Source of the DNA: Aphrophora alni
Lineage: Eukaryota; Arthropoda; Insecta; Hemiptera; Aphrophoridae
DNA: 64,000 nt
Direction of reading: 5' to 3'
Assembly (NCBI GenBank): GCA_963513935.1
Contig: OY740768.1
Span: forward strand, 41,720,368 to 41,784,367
In this document: positions 35,267-47,059 of the stretch, one piece after another
Position numbering within the stretch: the first letter of the stretch is position 1
How the letters are laid out: each line of letters begins with the position of its first letter
Notes under the pieces: generated by a model
What the model was told of the DNA's origin: nothing
Database searches by the model: none
What the model saw: only the letters and a program-made list of their open reading frames with translations
Made by a program: the position numbers and the translations under genes

Positions 35267-37070
35267 ATGAAAGTAGTGTTACAGAAATTATTATAATTAT
35301 TATGTACTATATAAGTTGAAATATGGCAACAGTGTTTGTGTGTTCTCTTTCTGATTGGTTAGAGAAACTAAGATAATAACAGGATTTGAGGAGAGGAGTG
35401 GAGAGAACACATTAAAAAAAAATCTGCTGGAAGAAGTCGGGCAGTTTAAAGTGGTAGTTAGTTAGGAGTTGGTTGTAAGATGCTAGTTCGGAGAGTTAGT
35501 GGAAGTTATTTAATATTTGTAGTTGGGAGAATTGGTGGGAAGATGTTTTTAGAAAACGAAATCTTCTGTAAGATAGTGGGACAGGTTGTCCAAAATTGTT
35601 AAAATCAGTGTTTAAAGCAACTTTGATATGCATTTACATAAATGTATACACTTCCTAAGTAATAAATAATAATTCACAGTATAAAAGAATCTACAGATTA
35701 TTAGAGACAGTTCTTTGGTAATGCCAAAAGTAACAAATAATAAATTGGTTATGAATAAATTACGTAACATGTAAGGACAATTTAACAGTTGAACTATATT
35801 TTATCATTTAGCTGTAATAGTTTAAAATTTATTGTGTATGTATTTCAGAAACTGAATCTGTCTTCATAATTTCTTCCTAGTACACTTTTCAAAACAACCC
35901 ATACCCTGAGATAACAAATAAAATTAAATGAGTACAAGTCTCAGATTTGTTGGAACCCTTTTTCATTTTAAAAATAAAATAATAAGTAATGGTGATGTTT
36001 GGGTTAATGTAAATGAATCCAAACATGAGTTTGTTTAATAAAATTTTGAGTCATAACATTATAATGAGTAAATAAATGAGTCAGATAACTTTGAGCATAT
36101 AAATAGTTACAGTGACAACAACAACAAACCTTAAAATATAAAACATTTTAAAAACAATTTACAATTTATATTTAAAATTATTCTTAAATGGCATGACATA
36201 CATAAACAATAAACAGGAATAAACTATCAATTAAGTTACAAATAAAAATTACAAATATAAATTAAATTTAGTGAACATACGAAGCCGGAAATCAAATCTG
36301 CTCCGAAACAAGGACATGGTGCACAACTTCATCCACTAAGTAGAATGAACCAGACCTTCTAAGAAACCCTTTAAGACTGTTTATAAAAGCCATATACTTT
36401 TTCATACTTTCAATACTTGACAAAGCTTATTCAATAATTTTGCAGCAGTTTGTGAAGGAAATTTATATATTTATATAACCTGTGTTGTGTAGCTTTATAA
36501 TGACAGATGTAACAGGTGCTGCAATGACATTATAACCTGGTGTTGTAATTGCATATATGTCAACTGCACATATGGACATAATCATACTTAAATTTAAAAC
36601 AGAGCAACACTTCAAGCTTATAAACACAAGGAAGTACAGGCAAGCTCAGCTTCTTAATATAGCATTTTTACAACTATGTGTTTTTTTAGACCTGAATTAA
36701 ACTTAATACTCTCTCCTTACTCAATAATTGGCTGTTAGAATTATTGAAGTACTATATTATAGTTTCAAATTTTTTAGTAAAAATATATCCAAGCTAATTT
36801 CACCACAACATGCTGATTGTCCATCTAGCAACTAGTTCTCTTGATGAAACTCGAATCGAACCTGTCCTTCTTCAAATACACTTTCAACTAGCATAACTCT
36901 TGGTGTCTTACTTTAACTTTTTTTTCTCTTCTTTTTAAAGGCGAAAAACCCCTAGGTTATCATTGCCTTTAAAAAAAACATAAAATAAATACCCTTAGCA
37001 CTTGAATACTATAATAGCGTCAGGATCAGATAAAAACAAAGTTGCTTGAGAGACTTGAGATGAAAGAGAG
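33443..37070. other. Intron 2, no recognisable gene
   Basis: AT-rich intron with no exon or transposon protein seen. It contains the (AT)n microsatellite listed separately and, near 36275-36350, a weak tRNA-like string on the minus strand. Confidence 0.5.
35207..35264. repeat. (AT)n microsatellite
   Basis: About 29 uninterrupted AT units. Confidence 0.95.
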
Positions 37071-37074
37071 GGAT

Positions 37075-37420
37075 CTAATCCAAGTAATGTGGATTGACTA
37101 ACACATTGTGTGTAGCAAGTAGGCCTACTGTCCTGTGGTTTTGCTCAAAATTTTGAACAGAATTTATCATCAACAAGCGAAATAGTCTAGCCTCATGTAC
37201 TACTGATAATGAATCATTAATATATATTAGAAATAAATCTGGGCCGGGAACTGATTTTTGTAAGACTCCATGCTCGGTGGGTCTCATGCAACATTGCTCT
37301 AATGCCAATATTTTCACATTTCTTTAGTAATAATAAACTAAAATTGACAGAATCAAAAGCTTTGGAAAGGTCTAGGAAAATACTCACCCCTTCTCTTTTT
37401 TAATCAAGACCCTGCAGTAA
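37075..37420 (-). pseudogene. Non-LTR reverse transcriptase fragment, core RT motifs
   Basis: Minus-strand segments GVSIFLDLSKAFDSVNFSLL, LLKKCENIGI and then VLQKSVPGPDLFLIYINDSL match RT motif A (FLDLSKAFDxV) and the GVPQGSxLGPLLFLIYINDL motif of CR1/Jockey-type LINEs. A frame shift separates the two and the YADD box is missing. Part of motif A is duplicated in tandem at 37509-37716. Confidence 0.8.
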
Positions 37421-37716
37421 AAAGGGCATTAATATGATTATTGAATCTATTGTTGATGAAAGATCAATATGTATTAATAACAAAAATCAAACCAACTTCC
37501 TATTTACCAATGCCAATATTTTCACATTTCTTTAGTAATAATAAACTAAAATTGACAGAATGAAAAGCTTTGGAAAGGTCTAGGAAAATACTCACCCCTT
37601 CTCTTTTTTAATCAAGACCCTGCAGTAAAAAGGGCATTAATATGATTATTGAATCTATTGTTGATGAAAGATCAATATGTATTAATAACAAAAATCAAAC
37701 CAACTTCCTATTTACA
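37301..37716. repeat. 208-bp tandem duplication spanning an RT fragment
   Basis: AATGCCAATATTTTCACATT starts at 37301 and again at 37509. The two copies differ at only one or two bases that I can see, ending CAACTTCCTATTTAC. The duplication is therefore recent relative to the decay of the LINE. Confidence 0.9.
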
Positions 37717-37877
37717 CTTGCCAATATTAATATACAGTAATTTTTGTGCATGTTTTCATAAATTGTTAACTTTTGTCATCCAAATGTGATATCTGTGAAT
37801 ATGTGATTTCTGTAAACCCAAACAGCCTTTATATCAGGTTTCTTATGATACTACTAAAATACAATTTTTAAACATAC

Positions 37878-38002
37878 CTAAAAGATCATTTGCCTGTTTT
37901 CTATGAATGAGAATAATACCATGAAGAACATCATTACAAAAAGTATACAGTAACTTAGAAGGCACTGATGTTTCAGACCCCAAAAATTGAAACAAATAAT
38001 TA
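37878..38002 (-). CDS. Exon 2 of putative kleisin
   Basis: The exon lies between a TTTCAG acceptor and a G/GTATGT donor and is 125 nt long (1+41 codons+1). It reads NYLFQFLGSETSVPSKLLYT then FCNDVLHGIILIHRKQANDL. This is the most diagnostic exon. The LLYTF...GIILIHRKQ...LL pattern fits the strand and helix that end the kleisin N-terminal domain, which in RAD21 has a similarly spaced G-V-V-R-I-Y-H-R-K...LL segment. The entering phase completes a Cys codon with exon 1 and the leaving phase completes a Glu codon with exon 3. The intron to exon 3 is about 10 kb and carries mariner-like, LTR and non-LTR insertions. Confidence 0.85.
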
Positions 38003-38571
38003 CTGAAACAAAACAAAATTGTCAAAACTTCATGTAAAACTAACCTAAAAATAAATATAAAGTGCAGGAAAATTCTTCTTTTTTTATTAGACTAACAGAG
38101 AAGTAATTTTGCATGAAAGAATTTAACTGATTGAAATATACACATTAAAAAGAAATTTATAAAGAATATAGGAGAGAATACACTATTAAAAACACGTGAA
38201 AAAAACACTGATTTGAAATTTATCAACAAAATTTTGGCAAATAAACTAGTCTAAGCAATTGAAAAAAGAAAAAAAATTAATCAGACAAAATAAAATTCAA
38301 ACATGTATTAAACATAAATCTTTTTGTGGTTAAAGATCTTTTCTAAAAGAAATAAACATCCTACTTTTCTTTTTTTTTAGATGTACCACAAATTTCACAA
38401 TAATTACAATGACAGACAGACAAAAATTCTATGAAAAACATAAAGACAAAAAAAAATATTAATATGAAATCTTAAAGGTTTTGGCAATTTGACAGTCAAA
38501 TGCAATATACTGTACTCTACTGTGTTGAGAAAAACAACACCAAGAAAACTGTCAAATTAAAAGGATAAAAA

Positions 38572-38573
<2 letters not shown>

Positions 38574-38614
<41 letters not shown>
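38574..38614. repeat. (TA)n microsatellite
   Basis: About 20 TA units in intron 1. Confidence 0.95.
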
Positions 38615-38621
<7 letters not shown>

Positions 38622-39189
38622 CTCATCCATAAGGATAATCACGTTATTATACATAAATAAACATCCCAAATGTCCCCCACTCTTAGCTCTAATTTTTGAA
38701 CAATACAAAATAGAAACATTTTTGGAATATTGGTATAGGTCTAAAGAAACTAACTTATGACAAATAGGAGGAATTTTCCCCTTACCTTCCAAATTGTGGT
38801 TTGGAAACCAAGAATTTTAAATGGTAACTCCTACTAAGTGATAAATCATTTTAAACGGAATAATGGGTATAGAAAAACTGCACAAACTGGATGTCACCTG
38901 GTTGCCCTTATTTAAAATATCACCTGATACAAATTTCAAATAGAGCCAAGTACTTCTCCTTTTATCTAAAGCCTTGTCCACACTTGACAAATGATTAGGA
39001 AACATGTTTGTCAAACTTGTTTGCTCATAAAAAATTGTAAAAAACATTTCCTAAATCTTTGGGAACACATACAACAACCATTTTAGTGTTTGTGAGAAAT
39101 GTGATTTACATCAATAATCAACAGTGTCAATTCGTGTAGACTAGTAGGTTTGTTTGTTTTGCTGCTACATTTTGTATAGTGATAAACAA

Positions 39190-40545
39190 ATGACACCTGA
39201 GAAGATGGTGGCAGACAGTTACTACGACAAAGATATGAATACATTGGTTATGATTTCAGACTTGATTCAACAGCTATTTACATATTTACAAACTTTACAA
39301 GGATATCAAATGCAGGATTTGAACAGTTAGTGACGATTATAGGATCTATAAAAGCTAAACAAGATACAAAATTTCGAGAAGCTATTAGTATTCAAATCAG
39401 CTGGCGGTTTTTAATTATAGGAAACTTTTAGCATTCCCTAATGAATTTCTTTAAAGTTTCGAAGCAAATTATAAACCAAATAATACCCAAAGTTTGTTCC
39501 ATAATTGTGAACTGTTTATCTGGATATGTAAAAACACCAAATTCTCCTGAGGGATGGAAGATGGTTTCTGCTACAAGATCAGTTGACAGTTTAACCAATT
39601 CCTAGGCGTAGTTGATGGAAAACATGTGTTGTCTTGCAGTCACCTGACAACAGTGGTTCGCTATTTTTTAATTATAATGGCCAACACAGTATTGTACTGA
39701 TAGTCCACTCTTATGGACTAAAAATATAATTGTTTGTATGTCAATGTCATTTGCTATGGACGGATACCGACTGTGAAGTTTTTAAAAACTATGACCTTTG
39801 GCAAATAATACAGATTGGAGTAGGTCTACCTTGTGACAAAGCCCTTCCAAGGATAATGTTTGCTGTACCATATATGATTGTTGCTGACAAACTATTCGTT
39901 CTGCATAAGAATAATGAATAATGAAACCATTCCTAGGACATGAAAAGAAAGGAATTAAAAAGAGAGTTTTCAACGACCTACTTTCTAGAACCCATAAATA
40001 CTCTGAAACGTGTTTAGCATAGTGAGTTCGGTTTTTTGGATTCTGAGAAAACTAATGCTTTTGAACCCAAATCAACTATAATCACTTGTGCCTGTGTTTA
40101 TTTCCACAACTTTTTGCATACAAGTATATTATCCAGATACACTTTCAAAAGTCCCTTACCACACTTGGGAATAAACAAAATAACAAAAAACAAAAATTTT
40201 GTCAAAAGTAAAATGTTTATTCCTATTAGACCCTTATAGCTATTACAACAACAAAGTTGTCATCTTCAGAGGGAATCTTAACAAAGACTCTATAGTTTAT
40301 TAAGTATATTATCATTGAATATTTACACAACTCATAGAACTGTAGACATTTTGTTACCTGATGGATTAGTTGTTCCTGATGAATGGAGGAGAAATCAGAA
40401 AGGAATGACATGCTACTACACAATTCCATGTATAGCATGCAAACTCAGTGACTGTAAACAAGCGGTTAGACAAGTATACGCTATCTACTTCTCGTCAAAT
40501 GTAGAAAGTGTGTCATGGCAAAACAACTTTTCATTTCAAGCAAAA
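39190..40545 (+). pseudogene. PIF/Harbinger transposase (HARBI1-like), decayed
   Basis: Ordered plus-strand segments in shifting frames: FTNFTRISNAGFEQLVTIIG and KAKQDTKFREAISIQ (N-terminal helices), KQIINQIIPKVCSIIVNCL, VDGKHV...LQSPDNSGS-LFFNYNGQHSIVLI (first catalytic Asp, DGKHV motif), LPRIMFAVPYMIVADKLFVL (second Asp, VADxxF), then SRTHKYSETCLA and FEPKSTIITCACVYFHNFL. The end is LLPDGLVVPDEWRRNQKG and AVRQVYAIYFSSN. The catalytic layout is that of DDE_4 transposases. Several stops and frame changes, and an inserted segment at about 40145-40315, make it dead. Confidence 0.85.
40231..40273 (-). ncRNA. Decayed hammerhead-like motif
   Basis: Minus strand: CCCT, CTGAAGA, TG, ACAAC-TTT-GTTGT (stem II), a degenerate GAAA region (TGTAAT) and AGCTATA followed by AGGG. 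It has the helix order of the two better motifs but a mutated core. It lies in the segment inserted into the Harbinger pseudogene. Confidence 0.3.
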
Positions 40546-41149
40546 TAGACCAGGTTTTGACTCATATAGTAAATAATACCGAATAGCACCACCACAAGTG
40601 CTAGCAACAGTTGTAACACAGATAGCTGTCTATATTATTCCCCAGCACACAGGTGAAAAAGTTACGCCCGACATTCTCCTGTGGGATTGGTATGAAATCA
40701 ACTTCATGTCTGTCTGCATCAAATGATAAATGGAAGTCACATTGAACCTAACTAACTATAAGGTAGAACAACTAGATATATTTTGCTACAAAATGTAACT
40801 AAAACCAGCTCTGTAAGTAGTTTGAATAAAATTTATATGAATTTACAAATTCCATTTGACCCCACAAAAAAAAATCTTATAATTGAAAGCCACATGGCAC
40901 AAAAGAGTTATGGCAAAGTCTAAATTATTAATGGTTGTTTTCTAATTTAGCTGAATATTTTGTACTTAACTCCTTTCAAGCTAAAGTGATCTCAGGTTTG
41001 TATAGTTTTACCCTACTCAATATTTCCTTTATAATTATATATCACTAAATGGGTTACCATTAATATTTTTAAGTTACCCCCAATAAATCTATTTTGAGGA
41101 TAGGATAAAATTGTCCTATAAAGTTACTTACTACTTAAGACAGGCATCT

Positions 41150-43010
41150 CCAGTGTCATGTATGTTGCTGACAGCCCTATGTCCATTGTACACCACTTCT
41201 GCCATTGACTAGAGTTGCTTGGTGGCGAGGATGGTTTCTATAGTACCTCTATCTCCAAACACTTTTTGCAGTGTGTCCCATGCCGGGTTTGGGGCAGTGG
41301 ATTCTAGCAGTATGTGCTTCAACGTCACCTCACCGTCACCACACACTCGACAGATTCGAGTCTCACTGAGTTTGTATCGATGCAGATATTGCTGAAAACA
41401 ATATCCCCCTTTCTGGCCCTAGCCCCCAAAATAGTCATAGATCTGGAAATTCCATGACAGATTGTGAGTTCGACCATTCCGTCTGCACCAAATACAACTG
41501 TCTCCCCTTGTCCATAATTTTCCACCACTCTATCCACTCCTTAGTGACGTTGGCTGCCGCCAAACTAATGCACTTAGGATTAAGAGTATTGCGGAGTTTG
41601 TAACAGGAAGATTATTTATGAATATCTCGCCACTTCATCAGCCATCTCGTTTCCTTTCATACCGCAGTGAGCCAGAACCTACTGAAACACAATCTACTTT
41701 CCGGCTTTCCTTAATCAACACAGTAAGTGAACTATTTCAGAAGTGTGGAACAAGACAAGTAACTATCTGTCCTAGCCTCAGTGAGCACTTGTAAGGCTGC
41801 TTTTGAACTACTAAGACTGCATACCTTAACCTTACTCAAAGTGAAACACCTCATCAATCCAGCATTACTTGCTAAAAGCTCTGCAGCCATACTTGATTGT
41901 TCATTAGATGGTGAATAATAGGTTTCTCATCATAGTAATTTGCTCCTGATGTTGACCTATGCAAGTTCAGTGATCCATCCGTGTATATTCTCAAGAAACT
42001 GCAGTAACTGGTACTTATCATATTTAGTGTGTCTTGACACCGTATCTCAATAGAAAACGTTTTCAATCTGTTAATGTAGGTATGCTTGAGGTATACCATT
42101 CAAATTTTTCATGCAGTGGGGATGTTTAGGTGGTAATTTTTGAAATCTGAAGTGTGTATGTGTTTAAACCCTATTTTCTTTTTAATTTACAGGTCTAATG
42201 GTTCAACTGAAAGTTCTACTTCCATAGCTACAATTGGTGTAGTTTTAGTGCATCCCAGGGATATTCTCACTGCTGCAGACTGAATAAGTTACACTTTCTT
42301 TATGTGTGTTATTGATGATGATCCTCAGATTTCAATTACATTCATCGCCTTGGCTCTAATAAATAAGAGATAAAACATCTCAGAACAACCATATCAGATC
42401 CCCACTCCCTACTGCTCTCCCTTGAGAGCACTCAAGCGGTTTGTCTACATTTCCACTGTATCTTCAATGTGGTCTATTCAGCGCAATTTTTTATCCAGTA
42501 GTCTGGGACGGATGCTTAGTCGAAGAGTGTGGTCATTCACTATTAATATAGGAGAATAGCTCAAATAAATGTTTTGTCTTGTAAATAAAACGGACTTAGT
42601 TTTATTCAATGAGATAGACCACTAGCTACACCACTTTGATATTTTGTTGAGTGCAATCTAGATATTATCATTGGCACGCACAGGATCAATGTCAAGAGGG
42701 CCACAAAGTAAATCATCAGCATTAATCACGCTATTTATTTTTACAAGTAGTTCTTCATGTATGTCATGGACAGCAATGTTGAAGTATATTGGGCTCAGTA
42801 TCGATCCTTGCGGAACCCATTCTCCAATTTTCCACATTTTGATCCGCAGCCATTAACAGATACCTTGACTAGGCGATCTCTAAGGAAGTCACAATGTATT
42901 GCACCATTTTTCATCCAATTCCCATTTTTGTGAATTGAAGTACTACAACAGTTGACTGCTTCTTCTCGAAAGCATTGTATATTGCATTTTTGTCATATAG
43001 ATCACTGCAT
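41150..43010 (-). pseudogene. Non-LTR retrotransposon: RT, RNase H and C-terminal Cys motif, decayed
   Basis: Reading the minus strand from 43010: DRCSDLYDKNAIYNAFEKK (RT motif A area), GEWVPQGSILSPIYFNIAVH and INADDLLCGPLDID (ADD catalytic box). Then come IYTDGSLNLHRSTSGANYYD (RNase H, first Asp) and WWKIMDKGRQLYL. The end is LHRYKLSETRICRVCGDGEV and TLKHILLES, the Cys-rich tail of I/Jockey-type ORF2. Stops and frame shifts are scattered through. The RT part is compressed, so internal deletion is likely. The endonuclease is missing (5' truncation). Confidence 0.82.
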
Positions 43011-43306
43011 CTGTCCTATAAAGTTTTTCAAAGACATATTTATTTGCATTAATCTAAGGCAAACAAACACAATTTTACTTTTCGACCCTATTTAAAATGA
43101 TTGATTTTTCATAGACCTAAATGTTTTAAAATATTTATAGAGCATTATCTTGAGTGGTACTATATAACATAATCTGTGCCATACATCTAATCATGAAAAC
43201 TTCTTAAATAACTACATAATATGTTCAATATAGAAAAAAAACATGTTTTATGTTTCTTTTAGATGTAATTATTAAAAAAAGAAACACATGACAAATAATT
43301 ACTTAC

Positions 43307-43449
43307 CATATTATTTCTATTTTTTTCCTGCTGAAATGAAGAATTAGCTTCCGTTTTGGTCTGTAATTAGCATATGTTATTTTATAAATATTTTGTAAAT
43401 ATCTACCATATTGGAATCCAAGTAGACTTTGTTGAAGGTTCTCAGACAT
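43307..43449 (-). CDS. Exon 1 (coding start) of putative kleisin
   Basis: The ATG at 43449-43447 opens 47 codons plus 2 nt, ending at a consensus donor (ATATG/GTAAGT). The translation begins MSENLQQSLLGFQYGRYLQN and continues through a KRKLILHFSRKKIEII segment. A glycine at residue 15 and a basic stretch at about 32-43 fall where they do in REC8/RAD21. The usual IWLAA core just after that glycine is not recognisable, which points to a fast-evolving meiotic paralogue. A TTTTAG acceptor 13 nt upstream of the ATG suggests the leader is spliced. A shorter exon using an internal CAG acceptor near 43330 would keep the same frame but lose the ATG. Confidence 0.65.
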
Positions 43450-43464
43450 ATTTTGGTTAACTCT

Positions 43465-44430
43465 AAAACAGACAAGTATTTATATATGTTAATATGAATT
43501 CAATCAATAAGAACTATTTAAAAAATAAATTGAGCATATACAAACTAGATGTATTTTATTAGATGAGGCATTTGCATAGCAAAATGCTACCAAATTAAGT
43601 GGCTACTTTTCAAAGTTTAGAAAGACGTAGAGAAGCCCCAGAAATCTTCTTTTTTTATTGCCTATTTTGGATGAAACTTGGTATATTCTTGATTGAGACC
43701 ATGAACAAATATTTAGCTCTAATGTTGTCCCAGTTTTGTGTTGTTGTTTTTTTTTTAACGGAAAATGTAGCCACATCAATAATTGCTAAAATACCTCCCT
43801 GATACACAAATGGAAATATATAATAAAGCACTCCAAAAAGATATCACAGTAGAATAGCAAGATTTATAACATTTATTAATGTTAATTTTATAAGTAGTTG
43901 CTGAAAATAAAATTAAAAAATAGTAAAATATTCACGATTTGATTACTGTCAAAATGAATTTGATTATTTTCTGAAGTGAAATATCACAAAACTCTAATTA
44001 AATAACTAGATCATATATCATAGTTAAATTTCTGATGACAATAATATATTATTAATTACCATTCACTGCAGAAATTTTGTCCGTAAATTTAAGTAACGAT
44101 AAGCAGAAATTAATTTGAAAAACAATTGTTTAACATATGCTAGTACACTGCTACGCTATTATGGGTGTTATGGTAATATGTTCTTATTTAAAGGCTCCAA
44201 GTTCTAAACTTGTGTTGTTGAGTGGGCACTGTAGTGTTACAATTTAAAATTAAGTTGGAAGGCAGTAGACAAATATTCTAAGTCATATCAATAAACAATC
44301 ATTATGACAGAGAACAAAATTTAGGTAATTGCTTGACTTACAAACACCACAAATGATAAATTAGTATATAAACCAAGGTTGATAGAAATCAAGGTCAGAT
44401 TCAGAAGGAAGTTATCGGTGATCAGCACGA
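43465..44430. other. 5'-UTR intron or upstream region of the kleisin-like gene
   Basis: AT-rich, no exon identified. The untranslated first exon implied by the acceptor at 43463-43464 was not located. Confidence 0.4.
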
Positions 44431-44439
44431 TCGGGCTAA

Positions 44440-44900
44440 AGTGTGTGCAGTAGCACACGTGCGGTTTTCTGGGGGGCGCCGAAAAAGGGAAAAATAATAA
44501 AAACCTTACATTCTTACATAGTAAAAATTTAAGTATTATGGACTTTTCAATAGAAATTAAATTTGTATAACTTTTGTTTAACAAATAAATGTTGCTTGAG
44601 TGAACAATAAATATATGTTTCAATCACTCCTCTTTGTTGTTTTGACAAATGAACAGTTGGTAGTTGTAGATAAATGAATCACAAAACTCACAGGACGTTT
44701 CGTCTGTGTCGCGTCGGCGCCTCGGGCTGTCTCTCACCACTCCCTCTACTCGTGTTCTCGGAATAACGGGTGCACACGTCTGCTGTCTGGTGTCTGCACA
44801 TCTTCCCTATTGTGCTGCGCGCAACAGCAGACAGGTTCAGTCTTCAGTCGTTTATCAGCGTGAGTAGTGACAAGTGTTAAGTTGTAACGCCCGCAAAATA
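44440..44900. other. GC-rich patch, possible promoter or hAT-like element remnant
   Basis: It contains GCACACGTGCGG, GGGGGGCGCCGAAAAAGGG (44468-44488) and a 44695-44860 block with CGCGTCGGCGCC, GTGCACACGTCTGC and TGCTGCGCGCAAC. CpG content is clearly above the surroundings. It lies about 1-1.4 kb upstream of the kleisin-like ATG, so it could be that gene's promoter. The GGGGGGCGCCGAAAA string also resembles hAT-type termini. I cannot decide. Confidence 0.35.
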
Positions 44901-45024
44901 AAGCAGTATAATTGTAGCACATAAATTACCAACAAAGTAGATTAAATTTAAAATGCTTTAGTAAACTCCCCTGTATCATGCTACCATCTGATGGGCAACT
45001 CTGGAAACGGTATCACGCGATCTG

Positions 45025-45126
45025 CTAATTAACCCTGACCTTAACCCTATTAATTAATTATTAATTATTGATTATTAATTAATTATTAATTATTGATTAT
45101 TAATTAATTAATCTGACCTTAACCCT
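45025..45126. repeat. TTAATTAATTATTAATTATTGA repeat between CTGACCTTAACCCT copies
   Basis: Two units of about 27 bp (45051-45112) are bracketed by direct copies of CTGACCTTAACCCT. Pure AT core with internal palindromes. Confidence 0.85.
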
Positions 45127-45129
45127 GGT

Positions 45130-47055
45130 CAACCTTGAAGCAATCAAGTCAGTACCTAGTTCGAAGGCCGCCTAGTTGTATCTCAAAGTAGTCACATAAT
45201 GTAAAACTTCCAGTTAATTTTCTTTATTTAAATAATCTCGGCTCTTCTCAAAATTCGTTGTTAAAATCAGTCTAAATTATGTACAAAATAATTTAAAGGC
45301 TCTTAAGTGCATAATGTGTGGCTCGCCGGATAGTTTTCTTGGATGACTTTCTTTCTCGCAAATAGCTCGTAAGCTTTTGTCGACCAACTCCAGGTAACAA
45401 GATTAAATTGACCATATTAAAAAAATTTATGTCTATATCTTTTAATTTTAATTGCAGCTATGTATTGTCTAGAAATAATTCAATCATAATTAATTTTCTT
45501 TTGAATTGTCAGTAATTTCTTTTGAAAAACATAATTTCTTATAAAAGTAAAGTAACCATTTCTCATTTTAAAATTAACTTAAATTCAAATTATATTCTTT
45601 AAGATAATCATAAAATCAAAGAATTAATTAATCAATCTTTCATTTTAATTAAAATCTTTTATTTCCTATTTTTCTTGCAATTTGTACCAGTTTTGGATTT
45701 CAGACAAAGACCGAACTATCTTGGTTTCTTTATTAATAAAAACTTATTTTCTAATTTCCTTTTGAAGACATTTTGTAATTGTGAATTTTTTTTTTCTTTT
45801 TAACTACTTTCAACCTAACTTCATTACATGTAAAAAATCTTGTTAAAGAACCTGTATAAGATTGCTTAAACCTCCTTTAACAAGTCACTTTTTTGTGCAG
45901 CAAATGCTGGTTCAAGGTCGGAGAAAAAAAAACAAGTTGAAACAGAACTCAGGACATCCTAGCTCGTAAGAGTTCAATTTATAAAAAAATCTTTTGAAAT
46001 GTGCCTTATTAAGGAATCAAAAATGAACTTTATCTGTGTCTGTTAAAAAAAAACTTTAATAAAAAAAAAAAGGCGTAACAAAGTGAACTTATCCTGGTGA
46101 TTATTCTTGGTGAAACAATATGAACAAACTTTAAATTAATTATAGGATGGGACAGCATGCATATCTTTCGGCCCAATGACCCCAAACGGGTTATTTTTCT
46201 AAATTAAAAAATATATTGACGTCAATAAAAATTTAATTTTCTTTTTATATAATAAACTAACCTCTTGGTTATTTTTTTTGTTGGCCAACTTAGTATTTAA
46301 GAAATTTAATAAATGAAATTGTAATAATTTATAAGCAATTTAATGATGAAAATTTGTTAGATTTATTATACACTTTGAACTTAAATTTATTTTCAATAAT
46401 TTTTTTTTTTTTTTTTTACATATTTTTTTTTTCGCTTTAAAATTTCAACTGTAACAATTTGTATGGGGGGAAAAATTAAATCAAATCTATATTTTATTAA
46501 GGGCATATAATCATACAAATTTGTGTTTTAATAAAAATTTGTTAATTAAGTAATTGTTAACTTGTATTTACAGTTTGTGTAAATGGTCAATTTATTCCAG
46601 CGTTAATAAATTTCAGCACTGTTTAGAAATTGCTTCGTTTTATTTTAAACATGTTACCAATCTGGTTCCAATAATTCTTAAATCTTACAAAAATAATAAT
46701 CCTTGGTATCATGTTTTTGGTAGCAGAGCGTGGTTTGTAAAATTTTGCTTTTGGAACCATAAAAATTTGATAATAATTATTTTTGTTTTTGAGAATAATA
46801 GATGTCTACTGATATATATATATTTTTTTGATAAAGTAATTTCAAAATAATAAAAACAGATAACTCTAATCTGTTTAATTTTTAATAAATAATTTTCTAA
46901 GTTGCAAGAAATAAGTAAAGTCAAGACTAAAAATTTCGACCTACTTAAAAGGTAATAATAATAATAATTAATGTCAGGATGTATAATTTAGAAAATCTAT
47001 GAGATTTAATTTAATAATTGTAAATGTACTAATTCTTTGTTTCAATAAATCCATG
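45130..47055. other. AT-rich sequence, perhaps degraded LTR-element interior
   Basis: No protein recognised. Long homopolymer runs and a G-run (TGTATGGGGGGAAAAATT, 46461-46478) resembling a polypurine tract are the only features. The relation to the LTR piece at 47060 is unclear. Confidence 0.35.
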
Positions 47056-47059
47056 TTAA

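Larger units (their letters stand above)
1763..43462 (-). other. Partial gene span: putative REC8/RAD21-like kleisin, nine exons visible
   Basis: Nine minus-strand exons (43449-43307, 38002-37878, 27872-27800, 22790-22768, 22140-22094, 19008-18925, 11814-11774, 5863-5824, 2083-1763) have AG acceptors and GT donors. They splice in compatible phases to 897 nt, or 299 codons, without a stop. The inferred N-terminal ~95 residues follow the Rad21/Rec8 N-domain layout: a Lys/Arg-rich turn, an EIICNYL segment, then LLYTFCN and GIILIHRKQANDLLECLMKL, matching the G-hydrophobic-I-HRK-LL pattern of kleisins. Later exons give an acidic RDVRAITLCDDEDLIS segment, placed like the conserved acidic motif after the RAD21 N-domain, and a proline-rich linker. 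The protein would bridge the SMC heads of cohesin, probably in meiosis. The winged-helix C-terminus is outside the window. A 3'-most acceptor at 43463-43464 implies an upstream 5'-UTR exon. The gene model is strong; the kleisin identity is inferred from pattern. Confidence 0.6.

Noticed and set aside
36275..36350. tRNA-derived SINE on the minus strand
   Set aside because: Only a vague B-box-like GATTTGATTTCCGGC and no clear A box or second copy.
44321..44623. 100-codon minus-strand ORF as a gene
   Set aside because: Composition is that of random AT-rich sequence with low-complexity hydrophobic residues. No motif, and the apparent donor has no matching acceptor.
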